64,000 nt of DNA from Austropuccinia psidii (taxonomy: Eukaryota; Basidiomycota; Pucciniomycetes; Pucciniales; Sphaerophragmiaceae), in assembly GCA_023105745.1 (NCBI GenBank), contig JALGQZ010000019.1:1612001-1676000 (forward strand). The letters are read 5' to 3'. A program made the position numbers and the translations under genes. Numbering within the stretch: the first letter of the stretch is position 1; every line of letters begins with the position of its first letter. Shown one piece after another: positions 12,582 to 24,014 of the stretch. Under the pieces are notes generated by a model, which saw only the letters and a program-made list of their open reading frames with translations, had not been told where the DNA came from and did no database searches.

Positions 12582-13639
12582 TTAGATTAATCAACTCATA
12601 ATTGGTTCTTTTTTTCCTTATTTTGTCTTTTTTTCTTTTTTAAAATCCTTAATTCATAAATTATAGTTCTTTGATTATCTTAATAATTTTTTCTTCAAAT
12701 TATCTCAATTTTCAATTACTCTTTTACTCTCCAAAATTGGTTTTCTCTTTTTGATTTTTCCTCCAATCTTTATCAAATTTTTCTTTTCATTTAAAATCTT
12801 TTTGGATGATTATTTTAGTCATCTTATTCCATTCAATTTTAAATGAGGTGACAGGTTGAATTTTGTTTTCAGATTTGTTTCAAAGTTCATTCATACACAA
12901 ATATTCATTTGTTAAGATTCACTTTGAAATATTCTCCAAAAATTTTGATTCACCACAATATTTTCATTTTATTTTACTTGATTGATTTATTTGACATGTA
13001 ATCAATTTTGACCTCAATAGTTTGATTGATCTGAATTTTCATTTAATTGATTTTTCTTCAAGAGTTTATTGATTTATTGATTTATTTTCCTCAAGACTTT
13101 CATTGATTGATTGACCTCAAGAAACTGTTCATTTTTGATTTCCTTCAAGATATTGATTTTGATTCTTGACCTCAAGATTTCTTTTAATTTTCCTTAAGTC
13201 CTCATATTCAGATTTTAACTTTCTATTCATATTTCATTTCATTTTATTCTGAAAATCATTTCTTTTGAACATTCAGCTCCTGAAAGACAGAAGATATCTC
13301 AGTCCATGACTCAAGCTGCTCTTACAGAAACCCCCAGAGATCCTCTTGATGGTACCCAGCAGCTCCTCAGCTGAGGGCCTACTTAGACAGAGGACCAATA
13401 ATGGAAAGAGAAGCACCATCAAGGAAGGAAGGAAGAGGGCCTAAAAAATAAAATTCATTTTCAGGGGTAATTGGCACTTTTGCAGGTGTCTCAAGGACCA
13501 CTCTCAAAGGTCTTGGTGAAGATTATTCAGAGGAGGTGGAGAATTCTGTGAAAGAGGAAGGGTCTGATAGTACTGAGGCTGCCCCTTCTCATATGGGGGC
13601 ATCTAAAGGTACTAGAGGACCAACCCTAGCCAATCCTAA
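12582..13639 (+). other. Ty3-A leader and upstream gag region
   Basis: This is T-rich sequence between the LTR and the recognisable gag. I cannot see a primer-binding site at the expected place just after the LTR. Near 13310-13640 the text becomes more coding-like, but it is broken by stops. Confidence 0.45.
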
Positions 13640-14547
13640 TAAACCTTAAGCATCTTTATTGGCAATAATTCAACAAATGACCCAATTTATGGCCAATATT
13701 CAAGCAGCATCATCTTTTGAAGCTTCAAGACCACCAGCCTTCCCCAAGCCATCTATGAAGGCCAAAGGCCTATTTTATGGGACTCAACTCTTCAAAGTCA
13801 GAAGCTCTATTCAGTCCTTGCAGCTTATCTTTCACAATTACAGGGCAAATTTCACTGGAGACAAGAAGAAATTTCTCTATGCCACTTCATTTTTCACTGA
13901 CAGGGATGAAAAAATCATTGAGTCTTTTTTTCCCAATCTCACCAACAAAAGCCCAGCTTACCTCCTCAATAACTGGGCCTTATTGTAATCTCAACTCTTC
14001 ACTTCATTTCAGGATCCAAATGAAGTTATAAAAGATGAAGAAGAGTTGGATGGCGTAAGAATGAAGGAAGTAGGTCATGTTTCTTTCTATATTGCTTATT
14101 TCAGAATCTTGGTGTTAAGAATTGGAGATTGGGGGGAGAGGGCTTATATGCATCATTTCAGAAAGGGATTGGCCTCCCATCCTTCAATCATTGATTCTCT
14201 TCAAGACTTAATTGATATTATCCTGGAACTTGATACCAGGTACCCTTAAAGCCAAAAATAAAAAAATACTGAAACCTCAAATTCAAGTTATTCAACCCTT
14301 CAGAATTCCTCTAGCTCAAGGCACAAGACGAAGAAGAAATCCAACTTCAAGAAGAGTAACAAGCACCATTTCTCATTTTTGAATAAATACTACAAGCTGA
14401 TGGGTTCTGAAAAGAAAAGAATACTGAAGGAAGTCTTATGTGCCTATTGTGGTTGGATTCATGATATTGAGGCTTGTATTAAAAGGCCTCAAAATAAGCT
14501 TACCCATCCAGAAGGCAGATTTTCTTTCCAGGGAAAGCCTGAGTGAA
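13640..14547 (+). pseudogene. Ty3-A gag remnant (capsid and zinc knuckle)
   Basis: Three frame segments (13659-13988, 14046-14249 and about 14250-14547) together read as a Ty3 gag. They hold a capsid core with a FHNYRANF and LYATSFF motif, an EELDGVRMKE segment and a run ending LELDTRYP. A basic, Ser-rich tail and a zinc knuckle follow near 14437-14475. The knuckle reads C-x2-C-x3-H-x4-C, one residue shorter than the usual C-x2-C-x4-H-x4-C, so the Gly before the His is missing. Stops at 13986 and 14247 and several frame changes break it. Gag would form the particle that packages the RNA. Confidence 0.8.
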
Positions 14548-15022
14548 GACCAGGTTGTGTTCAATGGTCTTCACTGTTTTCCACCCAGACCATAATGGGG
14601 CATTCTGAATACTGTTGTCAAAGAATCTCTCGAATTCTTTTGTTTTTTCTTCACTTTTTAATGTGTTTTACAGTATTCTCATTGATTCTGGTGCTACCAA
14701 CTTATTTATTGCAAATATTCTTGTTCACAAGTATTCTTTGACTATGTCAGAACTCCCAGAGAAAATTTCTCTTGTCATTTTGAACTCCTCTGAGTCTCCT
14801 TCTTTATTTGTAGCTCACCATACTAAATATACAGTTGAGCTCCCATCCTTCCCAAGATTTCAATGGTACTTTCCAGTCATTGATACTCCCAAGGGAGAAG
14901 GCCTCATATTGGGCTTTGAATTTCTCAATCATTTCACTCCATCTATTGATTTGAGGCAAGTGCTGATAACCTTTAATCCTGATACTTCCAAATATTTGAG
15001 TAATGACTCTCCTTATTCCTAA
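14548..15022 (+). pseudogene. Ty3-A aspartic protease remnant
   Basis: The frame at 14615-15022 contains ILIDSGATNLFI, the retropepsin active-site loop D-S-G-A. A hydrophobic stretch and the typical ILGFEFLNHFTPSIDLR segment near its end lead into the spacer before reverse transcriptase. The active-site Asp is intact, but the frame ends at a stop and is not continuous with gag or with reverse transcriptase. The enzyme would cleave the Gag-Pol polyprotein. Confidence 0.82.
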
Positions 15023-16115
15023 ACACATGCAGCTCTGGTTGGTGATTCTAGAAAACCATTATTTCCAACTTCTGTCTATATTCCTTTTCCCAATTCACCT
15101 CAGTCATTGCTACTCTCTATAGATAAAGCTTTCAAAGAGATAAAAGATTTTGGGGAAGATAATTATATCTCTTCAATTCATCTCTTCCATGGGAATGTGG
15201 ACCTTCCTCCTTCATCTTACCATGACTCCCTGGAGGAGTTGTGGGATGAAGAGGAATAGCCAGAAGAAATTGAAACTGTGATTAATGTGTTTCCTTCTGT
15301 TTATAACCACTATTTGGATGTATTTTCTAAGGTAAAAGCAGAAAGCCCTCCTCCTCACATGCATGTGATAATCATATTGAACTGAAGGGGTCATCTCCTC
15401 TTTATCAAACCAAGAGTCAGATACAATCAGGGCCTGCATTTCAGAGAATTTAGAAAAAGGTTTCATCTGGAAAAGCTCCTCTTCAACAGGGGAACCTGTC
15501 CTCTTTTTTTAAAAGGAAGATGGTGGCCTTCATTTGTGTGTTTATCACCACAAACTCAATGCTATTACTAGGAATAACAAATATCCCATTCCTCCTAGAA
15601 GTCAGTTTCTCACTTCTTTTTGGTGGCTGTTCTATCTTCTCCAAGATTTATTTGTGTAATTTCTATAACCTGTCAGAATCAAGGAGGGTGATGAACAATT
15701 TACAGCTTTTAGAACTAAATATGGCAGCTATGAGTACTTGGTTATGCCATTTGGGCTCACCAATTCTCCTTCCTCCTTGCAAAATCATTTCAATGATATC
15801 TTCTCTGACCTTCTAGATGCTTATGTTTTGATTTATCTGGATGATTTTATGGTATTCTCCAAGTCAGAAAAAGAGCATGTTACTCATTTGTCAACTGCTT
15901 TTTCCAGACTGCAAGTTAAAAACCTTTTTTCCAAGGCATCCAAATGCCTTTTTTATGCTTCAATGATTGAATATCTTTTTTGAAGGCCTCAATATGGACC
16001 TATCAAAATTCCTGAAAATGATCAATCATTCCTTGGCTTTGTCAATTTGAACAGCTGTTGCATCAAGAATTATTGAAAGACAATCAGTTAACTCACCAAT
16101 TTTCTCAAGGAATAT
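15023..16115 (+). pseudogene. Ty3-A reverse transcriptase remnant
   Basis: Text typical of Ty3 polymerase appears in alternating frames. It includes VFPSVYNHYLDVFSK near 15290, a YGSYEYLVMPFGLTNSPSS segment near 15720-15780 that spans a frame change, and VLIYLDDFMVFSK near 15825-15865. The YLDD catalytic motif (15834-15845) is intact. The fingers region (about 15400-15700) is heavily scrambled by stops and indels. The family normally copies element RNA into DNA inside the particle. This copy cannot be expressed as one protein. Confidence 0.82.
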
Positions 16116-16505
16116 TTGATTTTCCCCCTCAATGAGGAGGCTCTCAGTCAGTTTCACAGACTCAAAGAGGATTTAACCACTTCTTTTATCCTCTCTCACT
16201 TCAATCTTTCTCTAGCAACCAATGTAGAGATTGATGCATCAGATTATGCCTTGGGTGCTGTACTGATTCAGTTTTCTGACTCAGGAGAACATACCATTTC
16301 ATTTAATAGCCACAAGCCTATCCCAGAAGAGATCAAGTGTGATAGTCATGAAAAGGAACTCCTTGGAAGAGTCTGCACTCTCAAGTGCTGGAGGGCTTTT
16401 ATTCTTTCTCTTTCTCACCCTTTTCAAGTTCTTACCAATAATTCCTCTCTTCAATACTTAATGAACTCAGAGTTCCTTGCTCACCATCAAGCCTGCTGGG
16501 TTTAA
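16116..16505 (+). pseudogene. Ty3-A RNase H remnant
   Basis: This 129-codon open segment contains EIDASDYALGAVL with the first catalytic Asp, then DSHEKELLG with the catalytic Glu. The third acidic position reads LTNNSSLQY where the family has LTDH, so that Asp is replaced by Asn. It directly follows the thumb and connection of the reverse transcriptase. The domain removes RNA from the RNA-DNA hybrid. Confidence 0.8.
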
Positions 16506-17124
16506 TTCCTCTCTGAACTTCATTTTTCAATCACTGCCTGCCCTTGCTGTTTGACTACTTGTCCTGATGCTTTGTCACATCAGGATGATGTTTACCCAAA
16601 GAGGGGGGATGATTTCATCAGCAAGATTTCAATGAAGTTTCATCAACTCATTACAAAGGATGAAGTCCACCCTCAAAATTCTCTGCTTTCAAGGTGGCTT
16701 CTTTCTCAAACTTAGCTGGTTCCATTCAAAAGGCATGATGGCAAAATTTTCAATATATAAGTATCCTTCAAGAATTGGGTCAAGGTAAATCTGTTAAATA
16801 TTACTTTCTTTATCCTTCTTCCTAACTTCTTACCTTTAAAGATTGGTGATGCTCCCAAATGACCCCACAATTCAACTCAGTATATTTCAAAATTGCCATG
16901 ACTCTCTTATAACTGGCCACCCTGGTCAAGAGAAGATGCTCAAAAATCTCAAGTGGGATGTCCACTGGTCTGGAATGAATCAGTTCATCAAGTATTATTT
17001 ATCATCCTGTCAACATAGTTCATGAAACAGAAATATCCATCAAAAGAATTTTGGCCTCCTCAAACCTCTTCCAACTCCAAATCTTCCTTGGACTTTTCTG
17101 TGAATGGACTTCATCACTTAGCTG
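16506..17124 (+). pseudogene. Ty3-A integrase, N-terminal part
   Basis: The segment includes the His pair of the HHCC zinc-binding domain (CHDSLITGHPGQEK near 16895) and the later Cys region (SSCQHSS near 17005). The linker to the catalytic core follows, with PLPTPNLPW and MDFIT carrying the first catalytic Asp near 17107. A TGA stop sits just before that MDFIT. The reading is cut at 17125 by an inverted LTR and resumes at 22176. Confidence 0.78.
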
Positions 17125-18524
17125 TGTCACAAGGTCTCTTGGGAATAACAAGGCTCTCAGAAATAAAGAGCTCACTTGGAGGACTCTAAAATCATAGAGA
17201 AATAAGTGAAGAATATATTCCTTCAGGAAAGAATAAGAGAAAGTAAAAGTATTCAAACATCATAAAAAGAAGTCAAGGGCTAAAGATCCAACCAAATGAA
17301 TCATAAATTCACTTTTTCAACCTTCCAGAAAGAACAATGTAATTAGTAAATTATATGACCACCAATATCCACTGATAGTCCAAGAAAAAGTTGCAAATGA
17401 ATGACGCATGAAGATCAGTATTTACTGCAAAGAATGTAAAGAAATTATTAATAAAACATAAATAAAATAGATTAATTGGCTGGGAAAAATGTCCACAGGG
17501 ATGTAAATAGTGGAAATGTTATGTGAAAAGCTGAAATACTGATCCTGGAAAGCTGGAAACACTGCTGTATGATTGGTATACAGCTATATTGACTGGTTTG
17601 GGAAAATACAACTTGGAAATCTTGAGAAATGGAACTGTGTGCCTGAATTTCTATGGGAGGGGAATTAATTGACCCAAAAGGTTCAATGCCATACACGTTT
17701 CTTGAAGACAGACTGTATGGATGGTCTTAGTTTTCCAAGGAGTGTGGGCACTCTTTATTCCTTGACAACCAATTTTGGAGTACCAACCTCATTAATTTTC
17801 CCTGAAAAAACCCTTGGCCAGTATTCCCTTTGAGGAATACTGTTGGTTTGGGCATTAACAATAGCTCAAGGGCCAGCTTATATGTGTTCTCAAATTGTCT
17901 TGAGTATTTGGAAACCTTCTTTCAAAAATGGGTTTCTGAACCAGTTACTTAACCCCAGATGTGCAAATTGAGCCTTGAAAACATCAGCATTTAATTCCTG
18001 TGAGAAATGGTGCATAATGGTATATAATAAAATAGATGCCCCATTTAAGTGCCTTCAAGCTTTGGGTCCAAGATTTGGGAAGGATTACCCCACTCTTAAG
18101 GGTAAATCCATGAAAGGGATGGCTGGAGGCCTCTCTTGACTTCCAGAGGCCATGAATTGTTTTTGGGGACCCAGGGTTTTATATGGCCTTTTGGCCCTTA
18201 GGAATTGACAGGCCACAATGGGTTCATGTGGGACAAAATTTGTTTTATAACCCACCTGGGATTTGGGGACAGAGTTATGTCCCATTGGCACCCTTTGACC
18301 TCATTTTAATTGGTCCAAAAGGGGCCTGTGGGGTCTGTGGACTGTGATTTAAAGTACACAGGCCATAGGGGGGCCTAAATGGCTCAAATCCCCCTATTCA
18401 AAGGGGGCAGGACAGAGGTCCTAGAATGGGTTGAAGGGACCCCAGTCCCTAATTCAGTAGGATGGTCTGGGGGCCAGGGATGATTTAATTGTCCCAAAAG
18501 GCCTAAGCAACAGGATGTGGGCCT

Positions 18525-18933
18525 GTAAGGTGTGGATATGGAACTTTGATTAAAACTCAAATACTTTTCCTGTCCTCAAAATCTGTATAAGGTACAATAT
18601 GATTAAAAATATCAAGAATTAATATTTTTAAATGAAAGCACACCAAATTTATTCTCATTAACTTTGAAGGTATAAGACAATAATATTATAAATATTTATT
18701 GTGTTTTCCCAACAATAAAACATTATGCAAAAATACTCTAAAAGAGATATTTAAGGCTACAAAAGAAATTGCTTCAAGAACAATTTCAATTGTAATTAAT
18801 TGAGAAAAGAACTTCAGGAAGTTAGTATAAGAAAAGAATTTTCAGAAATATTATCAAAGAAAAAACACCCAAAAGTGTCCAGAGCTAACCTGGAAACAAA
18901 GTTACAAAGTTAACAGTGATGAAAGATGCTTTA
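18525..18933 (+). repeat. Inverted-repeat block A (partner 20307-20714)
   Basis: It starts GTAAGGTGTGGATATGG and ends GATGAAAGATGCTTTA. The partner starts TAAAGCATCTTTC and ends CATATCCACACCTTAC. The text TTTTCCTGTCCTCAAAAT near 18565 is matched by its complement near 20658. The arms are diverged but collinear over about 409 bp. Confidence 0.85.
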
Positions 18934-18934
18934 T

Positions 18935-20304
18935 GTGAGTCTTAGAGGTATTCTTATATACCCAAAAGACTGCAAATCATAATAAAATTTCAAATTATAG
19001 ATAAAATGAACTTATTTATGTTATTAATAACAAAATCCAAATATAAATAGAAAATTTATATAAGAAATGAAGTTCTCAATATTCATTTGAAATAAGAATT
19101 ACCTTGGAATTTAAAATTTTGAAAACACATTTTCACATGAAAAAATGGAGTAAAAATGAATTTTCAACAAAAACACTAAAATTCAAATATTTTTGGAAAA
19201 ATCTTAAACAAAAATTGTGATAACTCTTTACCCAACAAATAAACATAGGAAAATTATTTTACTATTGGACTCCTCATAAAAAATGAGGTGGGGTCCCCTC
19301 TGGGTAAAATTTCTGTAACTCAACTCTAAATAAGCTTAAATTAAGTTTTTGGTATTTTCTATACAAAAGTTGACAATCCTCAAAATGTTAGCTTAATTCA
19401 CATCACATGTGATGTTAACCATCAATTTTTTGTTTTAACATTGAGTTGTTGTGTGTAGCTTAGAGCTTATGAGGGATTGAAGTATTTTCAATTCAAATGT
19501 TAAAGTGTGCGCATGTATTAAATAAGTGCGCTTTAATTTACATATGAGTTATCAATTATTAGAGTTGTGTAATGTAGAAACTCAATTGAATTACATATGT
19601 AAATTACAAGTATAATACATGATGAGGAATTAAAGAAAAAAATGGAAAGATTGATTCTGGGGACAAAGGACTCTTGGCTCTAAGGGGGAGCCAGACCCCC
19701 AAATTCCTTGCTTACAGGAATGAGATGTCACAATCCATGCAAGAGTTCATCACTTGTGGCCTGTAATTGAGTCACATGGTCTGTGTCTCAATTGATGATG
19801 AAGTTTTGATACCAACCAGGGCAGTTTCAACTGTTTCCAAGATGGTAAAACTACCCTTAAGACAAAAACAATCCCTGTAGAAACATTTTTAACTGGTTCT
19901 GATGTCTCTTACACACATTATGACGTGTTTTGAAGGCTTAAAACCATGTATTACTATATCAATGGCTGATTTAAGAGTCTAAAATGGCTAAAACCAGCCC
20001 TTATTTGGTTTAAACCAGGGTGAAATGCTGCCATAATTGGATTTTCTATTGTCAGAGTGTTTTTCACGACCAACAGGAGTAAATTTCACTTTTGGAGTAA
20101 GAATATTTGTGACTATAAAAGAATATCTTCTTTGCCCCACTTTTCTCTTCATGTTAAAACCTTTTTCTTTTATAATTAGTTTAAAAACTGTTAAACCAAT
20201 AGATAAAAGATTCCAAACACCCTTCTTCCATCATTTTTAAACTTTTAACCACGTGAAAAATCATTATTGTGATCATTTTTACCCTTGAACCACCCCATAA
20301 GTGA
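18935..20304 (+). repeat. Inverted-repeat block B (partner 20722-22112)
   Basis: It starts GTGAGTCTTAGAGG and ends CCCCATAAGTGA. The partner starts TCACTTATGGGG and ends CCTCTAAGTCTCAC. Long exact pieces are shared, such as GGGGGAGCCAGACCCCCAAA near 19685 with its complement near 21345. Both arms keep a homologous open frame of about 67-77 codons (20037-20240 plus, 20754-20987 minus). Confidence 0.85.
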
Positions 20305-20306
20305 CT

Positions 20307-20714
20307 TAAAGCATCTTTCATCACTGTTAGCTTTGTCACTTTGTTTCCAAATTAACTCTGGTCACTTTTGGGATTTTTTCCTCTTCAATATTATTTTTTG
20401 AAGACTCTTTTCTTATATTTATTTCCTGAAGTATTCTGCTCAATTGATTCCAACTGCAACTTCTCTTGGAGAAATTTATTTTTTAGCCTTAAATATCTCT
20501 TGTTAAGTATTTTTGGATAAAGTTTTATTGTTGGTGAAGCAATAAATATTTATAATATTGTTGTTTTATACTTATAAAGCTAAATAGAAATATGGCATTT
20601 TTTCTTTCAAAAATCTTAATTCTTAATATTTTCAATCATATTTTACCTTAAACAAATTTTGAGGACAGGAAAAGTACTCGATTTTCAATCAAAGTTTCAT
20701 ATCCACACCTTACA
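20307..20714 (-). repeat. Inverted-repeat block A' (complement of A)
   Basis: This is the reverse complement of 18525-18933. It also forms the loop between B and B', so the sequence can be read as a foldback element with a loop of about 410 bp. Confidence 0.85.
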
Positions 20715-20721
20715 CCTTAAT

Positions 20722-22112
20722 TCACTTATGGGGCAGTTCAAGGGTAAAAATTATTATAATAATTTTTTCACATGATTAAAAGGTTCTAAAATACCTAAAA
20801 ATGGCTTTTTTAATCTTTTATTTATTGGTTTAACGGTGTTTAAACTAATTATAAAAGGGAAAGATTCTAACATAAAGAGAAAAGTGGAGCAAAGAAGTAA
20901 TTCTTTTATAGCCACCAATTTTCTTATTCCAAAGCTAAAATTTACTCTTTTCCGTTTTTCAAAATACTCTGACAACAGAAAAGCCAATTATGGCATCATT
21001 AAACCCTGGTTTAGACCAAAAAAAGGGTTGGTTTTGGCCATGTTTTGCTATTTTCAGCCATTTTGGACCCTTAAATCAGCCATTGCTAGAGTAATACCTG
21101 GTTTCAAGCCTTCAAAACACGTCAGGGTGTGTTCAAGAGACTTCAAAACCAGTTGAAACTGTTTTTAATATGATTGTTTTATCTTAAGGGTAGTTTTACC
21201 CTCTTGGAAACAGTTAAAAGTGCCCTGGTTGGTATCAAAACCTCATCATCAATGAGACACAGACCCTGTGACTCAATTCCAGGCCAAAATTGATGAAAAT
21301 TTGCGTGGATTTTGACATCTCATTCCTGTAAGCAAGGAATTTGGGGGTCTGGCTCCCCCTTAGAGCCAAGATTCCTTTTTCCCCCCAGAATCAATCTTTC
21401 CCATTTATTTTTTCTTTAATTCCTCATCATGTATTATACTTGTAATTTACATATGTAATTCAATTGAGTTTTCAAAGTAAGCAACTGCAATAATTGATAA
21501 CTCATATGTAAATTAAAGCTCACTTATGTAATTCATGTGCACGTTTTGACATTTAAATTGAAAATACTTCAATTCCTCATAACTTCTAAACTACACACAA
21601 CACCTCAATTCAACAAACAAATTGATGTTTAACACCACATTTAATGTGAATTAGCTTATGCTATTGAGTATTTTGACTTTTTCTACAGAAAATACTAAAA
21701 ACTCAATTTAAGCTTATTCAGAGTTGAGGTACAAAAATTCCACCCAAAGGGGACCCCACCTTATTTCTTATGAGGAATCCAATGGTGAAATAATTTTCAT
21801 ATATTTAATTATTGGATAAAAATCTATAATAATTTTTTTTTGACTTTTTTCCAAAAATATTTAAATTTCAATATTTTTGATAAAAATTCATTTTTACTTA
21901 ATTTTTTCAAGTAAAAATGTATTTTCAAAATTTTAAATTTCAAAATAATTTCAATTTTGAATTATAATTGAAATTCCAATTTTTCAGATAGATTTTATAT
22001 TTACCTTTTAATCTTTTACTTTATAATATAAATAAATTCAGTTTATCTATAATTGTATCATTGCTTTATTATTTGTGGTCTTTTTGGTATATAAATTCCC
22101 TCTAAGTCTCAC
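20722..22112 (-). repeat. Inverted-repeat block B' (complement of B)
   Basis: This is the reverse complement of 18935-20304, about 1391 bp against 1370 bp. It ends directly against resumed LTR sequence (GGCCCAGAGGCCACC) at about 22113. Confidence 0.85.
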
Positions 22113-22175
22113 AGGCCCAGAGGCCACCAGACACCATAAGGGGGTAATTGGGGGGTATTTACTGCGGTTGTGACA

Positions 22176-23229
22176 ATCTTTTCCTTTTCAATTCATTTTA
22201 CTCCATTCTGGTCATAGTGGACAGGTTCTCAAAAATGGCAGTATTAATTTCAGAAACTATTTCAATTACTTCACTGTATTTGGACTATTTATTCATCAAA
22301 AATATCTTCTTCAAGCATGGCCTTTCATGAAGCAGCTCCAGTGATATAGGTTCACTTTTTGTGTCTTCCTTCTGGACCCACCTTTGTCCACAGCTTGAGA
22401 TTTTTAGAGATCTTTCAGCCACTCACCAGACTTAAAATGATGGACAAACAGAGAGGGTAAATCAGATACTAGAAAAGTACCTTTGGATGTATGTCAGTTA
22501 TCATCAAAATTATTTGCACACCTGGATCCCTCTGCCTGAATTTGCTTACATTAGCTCTGAACACTCTTCAACAAAACAATCACAATTTTTCACTGTTTAT
22601 GGAAGAGATCCTCAATTTAACTCATTTCACATTACTTGAGACACTCCTTCTTTAAAGCTATCAACTATATTCTAATAAGTACAGAAAGATTTAAAGAGAC
22701 ACCTTGAAGCATCCATAAACAGGGTTAAGATGTATGTAGGTAAAAGTAAAGCAAGTCCACCTGTTTTCAATCCTGGTGATATGGTATGGCTTTCCTTCAA
22801 GCAAACCAAATCAACACAACCCATCAAAAAACTGTAAGAAAGATGGCCGGGTCCATTTCTAATATGGAAGAAAATAACTACTCATGACTACCATCTCAAG
22901 CTCCCACATCAATGGAAGTCCATCCACCCAGTCTTCCATATTTCTCTGCTTGAACCATTCAAGATATCAACAATCCCAAATTGGCATCAACACCCTCCTC
23001 CTCCAATAATCATTGAAGAATAAGAGGAATGAAAAGTCTCTCAAATATTGAACTCAAAGCTCAAGGGAGGAAAATTATGGTATCTAGTGGAATTGAAATG
23101 TTTCAGTCAAGACCCAGAAGGATCCACTTTGGAACTAGCCAAAAGCCTCAATAATTTTTCTGAGTTTGTCAAATCTTTCCATCAACTTTATCCTGAAAAT
23201 CCAGCACAAGATTATTCAAGAGCTTGATA
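22176..23229 (+). pseudogene. Ty3-A integrase, C-terminal part, with chromodomain
   Basis: The integrase core resumes with SILVIVDRFSKMAVL near 22200. A degraded S-D-x-G-S segment with the second catalytic Asp follows near 22335, then DGQTERVNQILEKYL with the catalytic Glu near 22440. The GPF-type C-terminal region (KASPPVFNPGDMVWL, then VFHISLLEPFK) follows. The end is a chromodomain: KLWYLVELKCFSQDPEGSTL then a FHQLYPENP helix near 23070-23210. That domain places it among the chromoviruses, whose integrases use it to reach modified chromatin. Several stops and small frameshifts break the frame. Confidence 0.85.
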
Positions 23230-24014
23230 TTTTTTGGTTCCTTGTGGGGAGAGGAATTAAAAAACATAATTTCCACTCCGGGTATGCACCCTTAGAGGTA
23301 TTCTACTCTTTGTTGTAGGCATCACCTTGGCCACTCTGTGAGCACTTGTCAAATTTTGAGCACAGGACTCTTTCTGAAGCTTTCAACCTTCAAATTCAGC
23401 CTTATGGCCATTCCACTTGGGAAAATAGCCCATTCTCTCACGCTCAGATCCCACTTCAAATCCCAAGATTTTGTCCTTCAATTCAATCCTTATTTCTTTT
23501 TGTTTCAACTTGATACCAATGGAGGGGTTGGAAACTACCAAAATTAAATTCCTCTCCTGGTGTGCACTTCACTGAGGGGTCTACAATATAACAGAAAATA
23601 ACTGTGGACACTATGTGAGCACCTGGAATTACTTATTTTCCCAGGTCCTTGGGCCAAGAATTTCAGAATTTCACTCTATGATGAAGATTTGAAACCTCCT
23701 CATAAACCTTTTTCTTTTTCTTTCTTTCTATTTTCCATTAATTTTCTTTTATTATATTTTTTAACTAATTTCTTTTCCTTTGATGAGAATCCCAAATTTC
23801 TTATTTCAAACCCAAAATCCTTCAATTACAAAGCCAAATGTCAAAATAAGACCAAATCATCCTCATGTCATATGCCAAAATCATCATCAGTTTTAATTTA
23901 TCTTTCAAATTTCAACACCTCTGGAAAACCCACATCAAATGCATATCAGCAAGACTAAACAGGCTTTTACCTTGTCTTAGTGCTCAGGAGCTCACTATTT
24001 CAAGGTGCGGTTAC
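23230..24014 (+). other. Ty3-A 3' non-coding region
   Basis: The region between the chromodomain and the 3' LTR holds no recognised gene. Two related pieces occur: GTGGGGAGAGGAATTAAA followed by TGTGAGCACTTG near 23245-23345, and an ATTAAATTCCTCTCC stretch followed by TGTGAGCACCTGG near 23540-23625. They suggest an old short inverted or direct duplication. No clear polypurine tract borders the LTR. The open frames at 23338-23547 and 23689-23958 are not convincing. Confidence 0.5.

Larger units (their letters stand above)
18525..22112. mobile_element. Non-coding element of split inverted repeats, order A-B-A'-B'
   Basis: Four blocks fill this span: A (18525-18933), B (18935-20304), A' (20307-20714) and B' (20722-22112). 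A' is the reverse complement of A, and B' is the reverse complement of B. It therefore contains two overlapping palindromes, A-B-A' and B-A'-B'. The whole interrupts an inverted solo LTR, whose sequence continues on both sides. The outer flanks read GGGCCTGT (18520-18527) and ACAGGCCC (22111-22118), which are complementary to each other. I find no transposase or recombinase. It could be a foldback element or a product of inverted-dimer rearrangement. Confidence 0.75.
17125..22175 (-). mobile_element. Solo LTR of the Ty3-A family, inverted, inside Ty3-A integrase
   Basis: Read on the minus strand this begins TGTCACAACCGC (at 22175) and ends TGTGACA (at 17125), and it aligns with both Ty3-A LTRs, for example around 17640-17740. 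Removing the later insertion 18525-22112 leaves about 1463 bp, close to the 1457 bp of the 3' LTR. It splits integrase exactly between the MDFIT and SILVIVD motifs. Flanks are AGCTG and ATCTT, which agree at three of five positions, so the target duplication is uncertain. Its internal sequence is absent, as expected after LTR-LTR recombination. Confidence 0.82.
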
